Of a DNA stretch of 64,000 bases, positions 26,421-35,353 are shown piece by piece; the stretch's first letter is position 1, and each line of letters starts with the position of its first letter. The notes under the pieces were generated by a model. The model did not search any database. It saw nothing but the letters and a program-made list of their open reading frames with translations, and was not told the origin of the DNA. Source of the DNA: UBA5336 sp039818165 (GTDB lineage Bacteria > Pseudomonadota > Alphaproteobacteria > Caulobacterales > Hyphomonadaceae); contig JBCBUL010000003.1 of NCBI GenBank assembly GCA_039818165.1, positions 134,535-198,534 of the forward strand. The letters run 5' to 3'. The position numbers and the translations under genes were made by a program.

Positions 26421-27341
26421 ATGTCAGCGAATATCGCGTCGATTGCGAACCTCAAAGGCGGCGTCGGCAAGTCGACAACCACGGTCATGCTTGCAGATGG
26501 CCTTGCCTATTTCTTTGGTCTGGACGTGCTGGTTGTGGACCTGGATAGCCAGGCCAACTCCAGCCAGGTCCTGCTGACAGAAGTGGGGCTGGATGCGGCG
26601 GCGGATCAGGGCAAAGGCGCCCACGAAATGCTACGTCAGTTTGTGCGCAGCGAACCGCCCGTGGCCGGGCCGTTTATCGTGCCAAATGCCGTTTCCCTCG
26701 AAGAGTTGCGACGGGCCGAGGAGCGCGACGACAGGCTGGGGTGGGTCTCCGTCCTGCCGTCCCATCCCAAGCTGCGCCTGGCAGAGATGTCCCTTGAAGA
26801 AGACTGGTACTCCGGTCCGGGCACGCCCTCGACGCTGGCCGCCGCCCTTACGGCGCACTTCAAAGCCTCCATAGAGCCCCTGTTGTCGCTCTATGATGTG
26901 ATCCTGATTGACTGCCCGCCCCATCTCTCACCGCTGTCGCGGGCGGCGCTCTCTGCGTCAGATACATTCGTCCTGCCGACGCTGGCCGACCCGATCTCCA
27001 CCTGGGGCACGAAGCAATTCTCCGATTGGGTCACCGAACACGTCACGGCCGACCTTGCCGCGCAAAGTTTCATTGTGGTGACCCGTTTTCGCAACACGGC
27101 AATGGCCCGGCAAATCCGCGCCGACATCCAGGATGTCTACCTCAAGGACCGGTACTTCGGCGCCGTGATCCCGGACTCTGTCAGTGTCCTGAAGGCAATG
27201 GATCGACCATCTCTGGATAGCTACAACACGTTTCGGGGTAAGTACGGGTCTGTCACAGGCGATGTGCGCCGTCTGGCCCAGCGCTATGCCGATTTCATGC
27301 AAATGCGGACGGGCACGTCCTGGAAAATGGTACGCGAATGA
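26421..27341 (+). CDS. Orphan ParA/Soj-type ATPase
   Basis: A 306-residue P-loop ATPase of the ParA/MinD family. The deviant Walker A motif is ANLKGGVGKSTTTVMLADGLA with both signature lysines, Walker A' is VLVVDLDSQANSSQ, and Walker B is DVILIDCPPHLSPLSRAAL. There is no N-terminal helix-turn-helix, so it is not a plasmid-type P1 ParA. The start is the ATG at 26421 (MSANIASIANLKGG). No parB or parS cluster is nearby, so it is not the chromosome-segregation ParA. Orphan ParA proteins often position cellular cargo. Its last codons overlap the start of a small partner gene (ATGA), so the two act as a unit. Confidence 0.9.
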   Translation: MSANIASIANLKGGVGKSTTTVMLADGLAYFFGLDVLVVDLDSQANSSQVLLTEVGLDAAADQGKGAHEMLRQFVRSEPPVAGPFIVPNAVSLEELRRAEERDDRLGWVSVLPSHPKLRLAEMSLEEDWYSGPGTPSTLAAALTAHFKASIEPLLSLYDVILIDCPPHLSPLSRAALSASDTFVLPTLADPISTWGTKQFSDWVTEHVTADLAAQSFIVVTRFRNTAMARQIRADIQDVYLKDRYFGAVIPDSVSVLKAMDRPSLDSYNTFRGKYGSVTGDVRRLAQRYADFMQMRTGTSWKMVRE

Positions 27342-27697
27342 CACCCACCGATTTCCTCGACAGGCTGTTTGACGTGATCCGCGATGAAGCTCGTGCCAAC
27401 CCCGCTTTTGCGGCACGGCTGGCGAAAGCCGCTGGGGCCCAGATTACGTTTGCCGAGACCGAAAAGGCCGTGGTGCTGAACCCGCTTGAAGTGGCCGCCG
27501 AGGGCGGGGCAAACAGTGTGCGTGCCGCCTTTGAGTCCCTGGACGTGGTGGCTTTGCGCGCCCTGCTGAAGGAGCACAATTTGGCGTCTGCAATCGACGT
27601 GCGCTCTCGGGGCAAGGCGGACTTGCTGGACATGCTTGCGGTTCGCGCCACGGCGCGCGTGGCTTCTCGCTCCAGCATGACGCCGCCACCGAGCTAA
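27338..27697 (+). CDS. Small partner protein of the orphan ParA (unknown)
   Basis: A 119-residue soluble protein I do not recognise, translationally coupled to the ParA gene by a four-base overlap. The N-terminus is helical (TPTDFLDRLFDVIRDEARANPAFAARLAKAAG). A middle region centres on VVLNPLEVAAEGG, and a SAP- or Rho-N-like helix pair follows (LKEHNLASAIDVRSRGKADLLDMLAVRATARVASRS) at residues 73-108. That last region is basic and might bind nucleic acid, which is inference only. No membrane segment or Cys cluster is seen. A stem-loop lies 14 bases after the stop. Confidence 0.75.
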   Translation: MTPTDFLDRLFDVIRDEARANPAFAARLAKAAGAQITFAETEKAVVLNPLEVAAEGGANSVRAAFESLDVVALRALLKEHNLASAIDVRSRGKADLLDMLAVRATARVASRSSMTPPPS

Positions 27698-27711
27698 GGC
27701 GCGAAAGTGGT

Positions 27712-27730
27712 CTCGTCCTTTCAGGACGAG
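27712..27730. terminator. Stem-loop between convergent genes
   Basis: A perfect 7-bp inverted repeat (CTCGTCC / GGACGAG) with a five-base loop between the ParA pair and the convergent propeller-like gene. No T-run follows on either strand, so it may be a weak or bidirectional terminator, or an mRNA 3'-end structure. Confidence 0.45.
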
Positions 27731-27753
27731 TGAGAGTGAACCTGACGAGCGGC

Positions 27754-29727
27754 TTAGTTCACCCGGTCACAGACTGGTGGCAAGCGAGGCGTGTCAAACA
27801 CGCGGCCACCCGTGGCGAGACAAATTCCGTTATCCATCGCCATCACGTCCAGTGACACGAGGTTCGAATTCTCTTCCGCGACATTCGCGATCATCCGCGT
27901 AACAGGGTATTTCACAACGTCCTCGGAGTCTGCCAGGCAGGTGAATGTGCACTGGTAAGCGTAGGCCGGACGCTCATCGCGCGGTGACCACGCTGCGGCT
28001 TCCGTGCGGGCGCTTTCAGTAGTTGCGCGGACCTGGTCAGCCTCCGCCAAAGCTGCGCGCACAATTGTCTCGACCGTGGCCTCGGATCCTACGGGCTCAA
28101 TTTCTGCGACTTCCGGCTCGGACTGCCGGATATCCGCGAGGTCTGGGTCCGCTGCGGCCAAGGCTGCCACATCAAGCGGGGCAGAGATCTGGCGCATTTC
28201 CGGGCGCAGCGTCTCATCCGCGCGGACTTCAGCTTCCAGCGCGGCAACCGCCGAGCGATCGGGTTCGGGTATCAAGCCACCATTCGTTGGCGGCAAACGA
28301 ATTGGAGCGGGTCGTACCGTTGCCTGGAGCGCGGCGGTGTCGGCTGCGTAGGCCGCCTCTAGGGCAAGTGATCCATCAACCACCATGGAGGCCGCAAGCA
28401 TCGTCGGCTCGGAGGCCTCGACATCCGCCATCACTGCCGCTTGCGGTGTATCAAAGGTGGGCACCGATCCGAAGCCTTGTGGGAAAACCCCATTATCGGC
28501 CACGGCCATCATCAACATGTCTGTATCGCCGTCGGCGGACCCAACCATGGACCCACCCGCCACAATGACCCCGTTCGAGGCAATCTTGGCCGCCTCAAGC
28601 GTCGCATTGGAGCGATTTGCCCGTGTACGTGACCACAACTCGCGTCCGTCCGGGTTGAACCGCGCAACCCAATGGCGTCGTCCGAGCCCACTGGTCACGG
28701 GTTCGGCCATGACCTGAACGCCGCCATCTTCCATGTAAGCGATGACATGGCGACCCGACATGGAGAGCGCGGGCACATCTCGCATCCAGCTGAGCTGGCC
28801 CAAGCCATCAAAGCGGATGAGGGCGGACGGTGCCCCGGCCAGAAGAACGATGCTGCCATCGGAGTCGAGCGCTGCATCGGCCAGGCGGGCATCGCGGCTG
28901 CTGAGAAGTTCGCGCTGCCAGGCCAAGCGACCGCGCCGATCAAGGCGTGCGAGCGAAATCGCCCTGACGTCATCATCGGTGCGTGCCTGCAAGGCAATAA
29001 GTGCGCCGCCATCACCGCTATCGAAAAGATGGATCGTTTCGACTTCGCCATCCTGGGCGAGATCGCCCCGCCAAAGCTGCTTTCCCGCATCATCGAGACG
29101 AACGATACGGAGACTGCCGTCAAAACGGTCACTGCCGGCGAGCGCGATGAGCGAATGCCCATACTGCGCATCCTGGATGTCTGCCCAGACCTGATCGCTC
29201 TGAACATCGAATGCGCGCGACCAGACGACATTTCCCAAGGCATCGGTGCGCGCAAACGCTGGACGCATTCCGACCCAGTGGACAAGGCGTGCAGCACCGT
29301 AATCGTCGAGCACGGCGCGAGATACGCTGCCGATCTCCGGATGCTCCACGGTGAACTGCGAGTGCACAAAGCCGTGGGGGCCGGTGCGCACGATGACTGC
29401 ACGTGACGCTTCGTCCTGCTCTACACCCAAGGTAAGGCCTGCGAAGACGAGCTCGTTTCGCGGAGTAACGGCGACATCCGTAATCTTTTCAAACCCGCCA
29501 TCTCCCATAACACGTGACCAGGGCTGGCTTGGCAACGCCAGAGGAGACAGGGGGCTGCGCTCGGACGCGTCGGCAGAAAAGCGTCCCTGGCCAGACTGCT
29601 CAGAGTGATCTGTCAAAACGGCAATCAGAGTGCTGCCCACCAACAGGCCCATAATGAACAGGCCCACGGTTCCGAGGCGCCTTAGCGCTCGGATCAATTC
29701 AAACACTGTATATTTGGCGAACGTCAT
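27754..29727 (-). CDS. Membrane-anchored propeller-like protein of unknown function
   Basis: A 657-residue protein with one N-terminal membrane helix (LGTVGLFIMGLLVGSTLIAVL, about residues 18-38) and a large periplasmic part. Residues 75-430 form repeated units of the type strand, V-x-R-x-D-x-x-G-x-x-x-W-x-R (for example VRLDDAGKQLWRGDL, ARLDRRGRLAWQREL and ARFNPDGRELWSRT), which suggests a WD40/PQQ-like beta-propeller. An Ala/Glu-rich low-complexity linker (about 440-590) follows. A short C-terminal domain with four Cys (CTFTC, GICLATGG, VCDRVN) ends the protein. The ATG at 29727 is preceded by AAGGGGCG; the frame is open to 29793. I do not recognise the family. Confidence 0.72.
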   Translation of the reverse strand: MTFAKYTVFELIRALRRLGTVGLFIMGLLVGSTLIAVLTDHSEQSGQGRFSADASERSPLSPLALPSQPWSRVMGDGGFEKITDVAVTPRNELVFAGLTLGVEQDEASRAVIVRTGPHGFVHSQFTVEHPEIGSVSRAVLDDYGAARLVHWVGMRPAFARTDALGNVVWSRAFDVQSDQVWADIQDAQYGHSLIALAGSDRFDGSLRIVRLDDAGKQLWRGDLAQDGEVETIHLFDSGDGGALIALQARTDDDVRAISLARLDRRGRLAWQRELLSSRDARLADAALDSDGSIVLLAGAPSALIRFDGLGQLSWMRDVPALSMSGRHVIAYMEDGGVQVMAEPVTSGLGRRHWVARFNPDGRELWSRTRANRSNATLEAAKIASNGVIVAGGSMVGSADGDTDMLMMAVADNGVFPQGFGSVPTFDTPQAAVMADVEASEPTMLAASMVVDGSLALEAAYAADTAALQATVRPAPIRLPPTNGGLIPEPDRSAVAALEAEVRADETLRPEMRQISAPLDVAALAAADPDLADIRQSEPEVAEIEPVGSEATVETIVRAALAEADQVRATTESARTEAAAWSPRDERPAYAYQCTFTCLADSEDVVKYPVTRMIANVAEENSNLVSLDVMAMDNGICLATGGRVFDTPRLPPVCDRVN

Positions 29728-29915
29728 TTTCTTCGCCCCTTTTCCAAATCTTGCCGAGAATGCGCCGCATTCTGTCCCATTCGGCCAAGCCACTCCCCGC
29801 TATAGTGCGGATTACTAGGAAAGAGGTATCGCGTATATCCAAAGTTTAATCAATTAATAACCATAACATTCAAATTTTGGGCGAATTGTGTTGTTTTGTT
29901 GCACTCTCCTGATTG

Positions 29916-29939
29916 GGGAAATTCTAGAATAGAATTCCC
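29916..29939. promoter_or_regulatory. Palindromic operator candidate upstream of the RND efflux operon
   Basis: An inverted repeat with arms GGGAAATTCTA (29916-29926) and TAGAATTCCC (29930-29939), separated by GAA and imperfect by one bulged base. It lies about 105 bases before the efflux start, within the 317-base AT-rich stretch 29728-30044. That stretch otherwise holds no gene I can support. A TetR- or MarR-type repressor site is plausible, but no regulator gene is adjacent. Confidence 0.5.
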
Positions 29940-30044
29940 GTAATCGTATTAGTTTCGTCATTTGAGTTTCATCCACATAGTTCGATTTGAACTGCAAATT
30001 AAGCTGATCTCGCCTATATACCGAGTTGGTATTGAGGGCGTCAG

Positions 30045-31241
30045 ATGACCGAACGGACCACAGAAAGCAGACCATCCTGGCTTTGGATTGCCGTCGGCGC
30101 TGGTGCCTTAGGATTAGGCATTCTGGTATACTCTGCCGCCGGAGCAGCCAGCACGGTGTCCACATCGGACGGAAGTGCGGCAACATCCGTTCTGGCGCCA
30201 GTTGTCGAATTCGCCCTGATTGAGCCAACCGAGCGCACGTTCATGGTCACCGCGCCAGGCCGGTTGGAAGCGCGACAAACACTGAGTGTGGTGGGCGAGG
30301 TTCCCGGCAAGATCAGTGAAATCCATCCGAATCTCGAGTTAGGCGGGCGAATTCGTGAAGGTGAAATCCTGTTCCGGATCGATCAGGGAGACTACCGCGC
30401 TGACCTGAACCGCGCCGAGGCACAATTGTCCACGGCGCTAGCGAGCCTCGATCAAGCCCAGGCCAATCGCGACAGGCAGGTCGAGTTGGCTGAAATTGGC
30501 GCCGTTCCGGCCGCCCAGGAGGAAGCCGCTGTCGCATCTTTCGCGAATGCTGAAGCAAATGTGGCCCAGGCCCGCGCTCAAGTGACCCTCGCCCGTCGAA
30601 ACCTCGCCAAAACCTCCGTGCGCGCGCCATTCGACGCCATCGTGGTCTCTGAAACGCTGTCACCTGACACATATGTTGCGCCGGGGGCGCCCCTCGCCAA
30701 CCTCATCGACGCCAGTGCCGGTGAAATCCGCGCGGGACTTTCGCCGCGGGATGTAGCGTCTGTGCGCCGCGCCCAGGAGGCCGCGAATGGCGGTGACATC
30801 ACGGTGCGAGCGGTCCCCAATGACGCTTCGATCGGGAACCTTACGCTCACTGGCACTTTGGCGAGCTTCGCGCCAACCATAGACCCAACATCGCGCACCG
30901 TTTCGGTCCGGGCTGTTTTCCCTGACGCGTTTTCACAGGCGAACCAGGGCCGCACGTTCACGGGCGATTTCATGACGCTCGAGATCGCAGCCCAGTCCGA
31001 CCAACCGATCTACAGCCTGCCGACAGCGGCGCTCCGGCGCGAACATGAAGCCTGGTTGATTACATCGGATAATGAGTTGCGTGCAGTCGAGGTGGCGCCG
31101 CTGGAAACGCGCGGCGCGGAAACCCTTGTCACTTCGCCAAGTGATCTATCCGGCCAACGCGTTCTCACAACACCACTGGCAGAAGAAACGGACGGCATGA
31201 CCGTGCGACCGCGTAGCGCCTTCGCCGTGGATGGCGAATAA
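30045..31241 (+). CDS. RND efflux periplasmic adaptor (membrane fusion protein)
   Basis: The HlyD/AcrA-type adaptor that links the inner-membrane RND pump to an outer-membrane channel. The 398-residue protein has an N-terminal anchor (WLWIAVGAGALGLGILVYSAAG). The lipoyl/barrel-sandwich half reads VVGEVPGKISEIHPNLELGGRIREGEILFRIDQGDY. An Ala/Gln-rich coiled coil follows (about residues 125-180) and ends in KTSVRAPFDAIVVSETLSPDTYVAPGAPLANL, the classic second lipoyl half. The beta-barrel contains LTGTLASFAPTIDPTSRTVSVRA. A GAGGG precedes the ATG. The TAA overlaps the ATG of the pump gene. There is no outer-membrane TolC gene in the operon. Confidence 0.92.
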   Translation: MTERTTESRPSWLWIAVGAGALGLGILVYSAAGAASTVSTSDGSAATSVLAPVVEFALIEPTERTFMVTAPGRLEARQTLSVVGEVPGKISEIHPNLELGGRIREGEILFRIDQGDYRADLNRAEAQLSTALASLDQAQANRDRQVELAEIGAVPAAQEEAAVASFANAEANVAQARAQVTLARRNLAKTSVRAPFDAIVVSETLSPDTYVAPGAPLANLIDASAGEIRAGLSPRDVASVRRAQEAANGGDITVRAVPNDASIGNLTLTGTLASFAPTIDPTSRTVSVRAVFPDAFSQANQGRTFTGDFMTLEIAAQSDQPIYSLPTAALRREHEAWLITSDNELRAVEVAPLETRGAETLVTSPSDLSGQRVLTTPLAEETDGMTVRPRSAFAVDGE

Positions 31242-34200
31242 TGCGCTCGCTTGTCCTTGGGGCCCTTTCGAACCGGGTCGCGGCAAACCTCCTGGCCGTA
31301 TTTCTGATCATTGCAGGACTGGTCGCGCTTCAGATTCTGAATGTCCGGATCTTTCCGAAGATCGTCTTGAATTCAATCTCGATCACGGTGCCCTACCCCG
31401 GCGCCACGCCGAACGAGGTTGAAACCTCGGTCATCAAGCCCATCGAAGAACGATTGGAAGGGCTGGAAGGTGTGCGCCGCGTCACCGGACTCGCCTCCCA
31501 GAATGTCGGTAGCGTCGTTGTTGACCTGACCGAAGGCGAAGACATCTCCGAGATGCTGGACGACATAAAGTCCGAGATCGACCGGATCACAGTATTCCCG
31601 CAAGACACCGAAGAGCCGCAAATTGTTCAGGCCGAAGCGCCGGAACTGGTGCTGCAGATTGTCCTCTACGGGGACGCGGACCTGGAGCGGCTCAAATCCC
31701 TCGCGGATCGGGTACGCGGTGATATTGCCAGCCTGGAAGGCGTTTCCCGCGTCGAAATCGGCGGCGTGCCTGAATACCTGATTGATGTGGCCGTCGAGGA
31801 GTCGACACTGCAAGCCTATGGCCTGTCCCTGACCGGTATTGCCTCGGCAATCGCGAACCAGAGTCTCGACCTCTCTGGCGGTGAAATTGAAAGCGACCGC
31901 CAGCGGCTTCTCATTCGGGCCACGGGCGAGCGCCGAACCGGCGCCGAATTCGAAGACATCGTGGTCAGCGCCGGTTCAACGGGAACGCCAGTTCTTCTCG
32001 GCGACGTGGCCAATATCAATGACGGCCTGGCCGAAACGCCTGTACGCGCGATTTATGACGGACAACCGGCCGCCTATGTGAACATTTTGCGGGTGGGGGA
32101 CGAAAAGGTCCCCGGCCTCGCCACCGCCGTTCGCGACTACTTCGAAAACGACCTCCAAGGCGTTTTGCCGTCCAATGTGGACGCCGTGCTTTGGAGAGAC
32201 GACTCGGTGACACTGACCGACCGGATCAATCTGCTTGCCCGGAACGCCGCCGTCGGCTTGCTCCTGGTCGGCCTGTTGCTGATGGCCTTCCTCGATCTCA
32301 GGATTGCCTTCTGGACCGCCTTTGGCGTCGGCGTTTCATTCATCGGCGCCTTCCTGCTGATGGCTGTGTTTGGCGTCACCATCAATCAGCTCTCACTGTT
32401 CGGGTTCATTCTCGCCATCGGTATCGTGGTCGACGACGCCATTGTTGTCGGGGAGAACATTCACTCCGCCTGGCGAAAGTCACCGGGCGATCCCTATGGC
32501 GCCGCACGCACGGGTGTCCTCCGCGTGATCAATCCGGTCCTCTTTTCGGTCACAACCACCATCGTGGTATTCGTCCCGCTGCTCTTTGTGCCAGGCACGT
32601 TTGGTCAGTTCCTCGGGCCAATTGCGGCCGTCGTGATCATCGTGTTGATCCTGTCGCTGATCGAAAGCTTTCTGGTTCTGCCGCGACACTTGTCCCATCT
32701 CGAGGATGTGCCGCCCAAATGGTACGACCCTCGGCGCGTTGCCGACCCGATCCGGGATTTTGTCGCCGCCCGCCTGCGCGCATTCCGTGAGGGCCCCCTA
32801 CGCAGCGCCATCACATTCTGCACACTGCGGCCTGCGATGACCGTGCTCGTGGCGTTTGGCCTGTTCTTCGCGTCCCTCGCAACGATCACCAGCGGCCATG
32901 TGAAGTTCATCTTTTTCCCACAAATCGAGGGTGACTACGTCACGGCTGAGCTGGAGCTCGCCGAGAGCGCGTCCGAACTGCAAACCATTCGGTTTGCCGA
33001 AGCCCTGACACAGGCAGCCTATGCCGCAAGCGAGGAAATGCCCGGCGAGGATGTTGTCGAAGGCACATTGTGGACGCTCGGGGCGGCATCGGCCCAGGAT
33101 CAACCCGTTGCGACTCCCCAGGGCGGCGCGGCAGCGAACAAGGTCTTTGTCGTTGCCAAACTGCTCACCGCTTCTGAGCGGCGCTTCAACGCCACCGACT
33201 TCGAAATGGCCTGGCGCGAAGCGGCGGGTGAAATCCCCGGCGCCCAGAAACTCACTTTCTCGTCGGATCTGGTGGGTCAGGGCCAGGCCCTGCAGTTTCA
33301 GATTAGCGCCCGCTCCGAAGAAGACACGCGCGCCGCCGTGGCTGATATCCGGCGCAGACTGTCAGAGCGCGATGGTGTTCTCGACGTTCGCGATGACCGC
33401 TTCCGCACCACCGATGAAATCCGCGTCCAGGTGAAGGACCTCGCGCGCAGCTACGGCATCACCCAGGCGCAACTGGCCAGCGAAGTACGAGCGGCCTTTT
33501 TCGGCGCAGAAGCGGTGCGTATCCAGAGAGACCGGGAAGAAATTGAAGTGCGCGTGCGCCTGCCCGAGGATCAGCGCAATTCACTGGAAACACTGCGCAA
33601 TCTGCGCTTGCCCGTTGCGGGTGGATATGTCCCGCTCGACAGTCTCGCCGACATCTCGATTGGTCCGGCCCCGGCCACCATCACACGGATTGACGGCCGG
33701 CGGATCTATGTCGTGTCCGGCGATGTGGACGAGTCCGTCACAACCGCAGGCGTGGAGACCAATTGGGTGCTGGACGACCTCTTGCCGGACCTCAAGGCAG
33801 ACTATGAGGGCCTGGAAATCGGTCTCGGCGGCGAGCAGGAAGAACAAGCCCGCGCCGCCCCTGCAATCGCCCGCAATTTCAGCTTCGCCATGATGGTGGT
33901 GTTCTCGCTGCTCGCGCTGTCGTTCCGCTCCTACAGCCAGCCGATCATTGTGATGCTTGCCATTCCCTTCGGCTTCATGGGCGCCCTGCTCGGCCATGCG
34001 GCCCTTGGGATGAACCTCACCCTGCTCTCATTCTTCGGCATCATCGGCTTGTCGGGCGTGATCATCAACAATGCGCTGATCGCCATCGACTTTATCAATG
34101 AGCGCCTCGCGGAGGGCGAAGACGGCGAGAGTGCCATCATGGAAGGTATACTGGACCGGTTTCGCGCGATCCTGTTGACGACACTCACGACATTCCTCGG

Positions 34201-34405
34201 CGTGACGCCAATCATTCTGGAGACGAGCGTGCAGGCCCAGTTCCTTGTGCCCACTGCCGTTTCACTCGGCTTTGGCATTCTGATTGGCACGACCATGCTG
34301 ATTTTTGTCCTGCCAGCGCTGGCCGCACTTCACCTGCGCGTCTTCGGCCATCCAAATCAGAACGCCGCACCAACACCAGGCACCGCGGTCCAGCAAGCCG
34401 GCTAG
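31241..34405 (+). CDS. RND efflux permease (AcrB/HAE-type)
   Basis: A proton-driven inner-membrane pump of 1054 residues, the normal family length, with twelve expected helices. It has the N-terminal NRVAANLLAVFLIIAGLVAL helix and IFPKIVLNSISITVPYPGATPNEVETSV at the start of the porter domain. The transmembrane helix 4 proton-relay motif LAIGIVVDDAIVVGENI contains the paired Asp residues. The second half repeats the fold: SFAMMVVFSLLALSFRSYSQPIIVMLAIPFG and GLSGVIINNALIAIDFINE. The substrate cannot be read; the gene belongs to the hydrophobe/amphiphile or closely related proteobacterial branch. It is coupled to the adaptor by a one-base overlap and ends 16 bases before a convergent gene. Confidence 0.93.
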   Translation: MRSLVLGALSNRVAANLLAVFLIIAGLVALQILNVRIFPKIVLNSISITVPYPGATPNEVETSVIKPIEERLEGLEGVRRVTGLASQNVGSVVVDLTEGEDISEMLDDIKSEIDRITVFPQDTEEPQIVQAEAPELVLQIVLYGDADLERLKSLADRVRGDIASLEGVSRVEIGGVPEYLIDVAVEESTLQAYGLSLTGIASAIANQSLDLSGGEIESDRQRLLIRATGERRTGAEFEDIVVSAGSTGTPVLLGDVANINDGLAETPVRAIYDGQPAAYVNILRVGDEKVPGLATAVRDYFENDLQGVLPSNVDAVLWRDDSVTLTDRINLLARNAAVGLLLVGLLLMAFLDLRIAFWTAFGVGVSFIGAFLLMAVFGVTINQLSLFGFILAIGIVVDDAIVVGENIHSAWRKSPGDPYGAARTGVLRVINPVLFSVTTTIVVFVPLLFVPGTFGQFLGPIAAVVIIVLILSLIESFLVLPRHLSHLEDVPPKWYDPRRVADPIRDFVAARLRAFREGPLRSAITFCTLRPAMTVLVAFGLFFASLATITSGHVKFIFFPQIEGDYVTAELELAESASELQTIRFAEALTQAAYAASEEMPGEDVVEGTLWTLGAASAQDQPVATPQGGAAANKVFVVAKLLTASERRFNATDFEMAWREAAGEIPGAQKLTFSSDLVGQGQALQFQISARSEEDTRAAVADIRRRLSERDGVLDVRDDRFRTTDEIRVQVKDLARSYGITQAQLASEVRAAFFGAEAVRIQRDREEIEVRVRLPEDQRNSLETLRNLRLPVAGGYVPLDSLADISIGPAPATITRIDGRRIYVVSGDVDESVTTAGVETNWVLDDLLPDLKADYEGLEIGLGGEQEEQARAAPAIARNFSFAMMVVFSLLALSFRSYSQPIIVMLAIPFGFMGALLGHAALGMNLTLLSFFGIIGLSGVIINNALIAIDFINERLAEGEDGESAIMEGILDRFRAILLTTLTTFLGVTPIILETSVQAQFLVPTAVSLGFGILIGTTMLIFVLPALAALHLRVFGHPNQNAAPTPGTAVQQAG

Positions 34406-34421
34406 AATTGGCTAAGCGTGG

Positions 34422-35048
34422 TCAGGCTGCCCGTTTGCGCCGCTGCTTCGGCGCGGCAAAACCCGAAATGTAATGGCGGATCCGTGCGCCAACGCGCCCG
34501 CGATGTGGCACCCGGCGACTTTTGTTAAGCGCTGTGCCGCGCAGGTCCGGGGCCATCCCCATCTGCGCTTCCAGATTTGCAAACAACAGCACATCGCCGC
34601 GCAGATCGGCTTTTAGTTTTGGGCGAAAGCAATCAAATGCGTCATAGCCATGGGCCGCAAAAATATCGCGCCACCGGTCAATCTCGCGCGGAGAGGCTTT
34701 GGTATCAGCATCGCCAAGTCCAGTCAGCGAAAACACGACATAATCGGTTCGCATCGCCAAAGCATGGACCAGGACACATGCAGAGCTTTCAGGGATGTGG
34801 CCCGCAACGCCGCCGCAATGGATGATATCGGCTCGGCCCTGCCCCTTGAACAGGTCATCAACATCGTCTCCCACAACAGTCGTGACCTTGGCGCTCCCAG
34901 TGCCGGACCAGGCGGTTTCGATGTCTTTGGCGTCGCGGCCAAGCGCCAGAACAGAATTCGCATCCAGCGTGTCAGACAGTTGGCTCGCAATCTCCCGGGC
35001 CTGTTGAATCGGGCGTGGGGCCGGCAAACCTGTGAGTGACTGCGCCAT
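34422..35048 (-). CDS. Hypothetical protein, possibly methyltransferase-like
   Basis: A 208-residue soluble protein starting at the ATG at 35048, which has a GGAG seven bases upstream (the frame is open to 35198). The stretch DANSVLALGRDAKDIETAW, followed by VTTVVGDDVDDLFKGQGRADIIHCGGVAGHIPESSACVLVHALAMRTDYVVFSLTG, resembles a class I SAM-methyltransferase core. A clear glycine-rich SAM motif is missing, so it may be degenerate or something else. The C-terminus is strongly basic (SRRVPHRGRVGARIRHYISGF...KQRRKRAA). Downstream it converges on the RND pump. I do not assign a function. Confidence 0.6.
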   Translation of the reverse strand: MAQSLTGLPAPRPIQQAREIASQLSDTLDANSVLALGRDAKDIETAWSGTGSAKVTTVVGDDVDDLFKGQGRADIIHCGGVAGHIPESSACVLVHALAMRTDYVVFSLTGLGDADTKASPREIDRWRDIFAAHGYDAFDCFRPKLKADLRGDVLLFANLEAQMGMAPDLRGTALNKSRRVPHRGRVGARIRHYISGFAAPKQRRKRAA

Positions 35049-35198
35049 GAAAATCTCCGTACAAAGCGCTGCACATGGGTGCAGCTGCGCCGGAGATGCC
35101 CGAAGGTCGTTAATTTTCGCTGGAGAAGAATTTACCAAATCCTTGACGGCTCGAGTGGGCTGGACCCACCGTTTCACCATCAAATTGTGAGGAAACAC

Positions 35199-35275
35199 TG
35201 GCGGTCCGAGGAGGATTCGAACCCCCGACCCCTTGATTCGTAGTCAAGTACTCTATCCAGCTGAGCTATCGGACC
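35199..35275 (-). tRNA. tRNA-Arg (anticodon ACG)
   Basis: On the reverse strand a 77-base cloverleaf starts GGTCCGATAGCTCAGCTGGA. The anticodon stem-loop is CTTGA-CTACGAA-TCAAG, giving anticodon ACG. The T-arm GGGGGTTCGAATCCTCC follows, the acceptor strand matches GGTCCG/CGGACC, and CCA is encoded at the 3' end. The first anticodon base is expected to be edited to inosine by TadA, reading CGU, CGC and CGA. Confidence 0.97.
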
Positions 35276-35353
35276 TAACCAGTGAGGGCGGACACATAAC
35301 GAAGGCCCTCAGGGGATGCAAGCAAGGGATGCGGCTTTTTCTGTGTTTATCGC

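Noticed and set aside
35154..35168. GTGGG / CCCAC stem-loop downstream of tRNA-Arg as a terminator
   Set aside because: The stem is only five pairs and no T-run follows.
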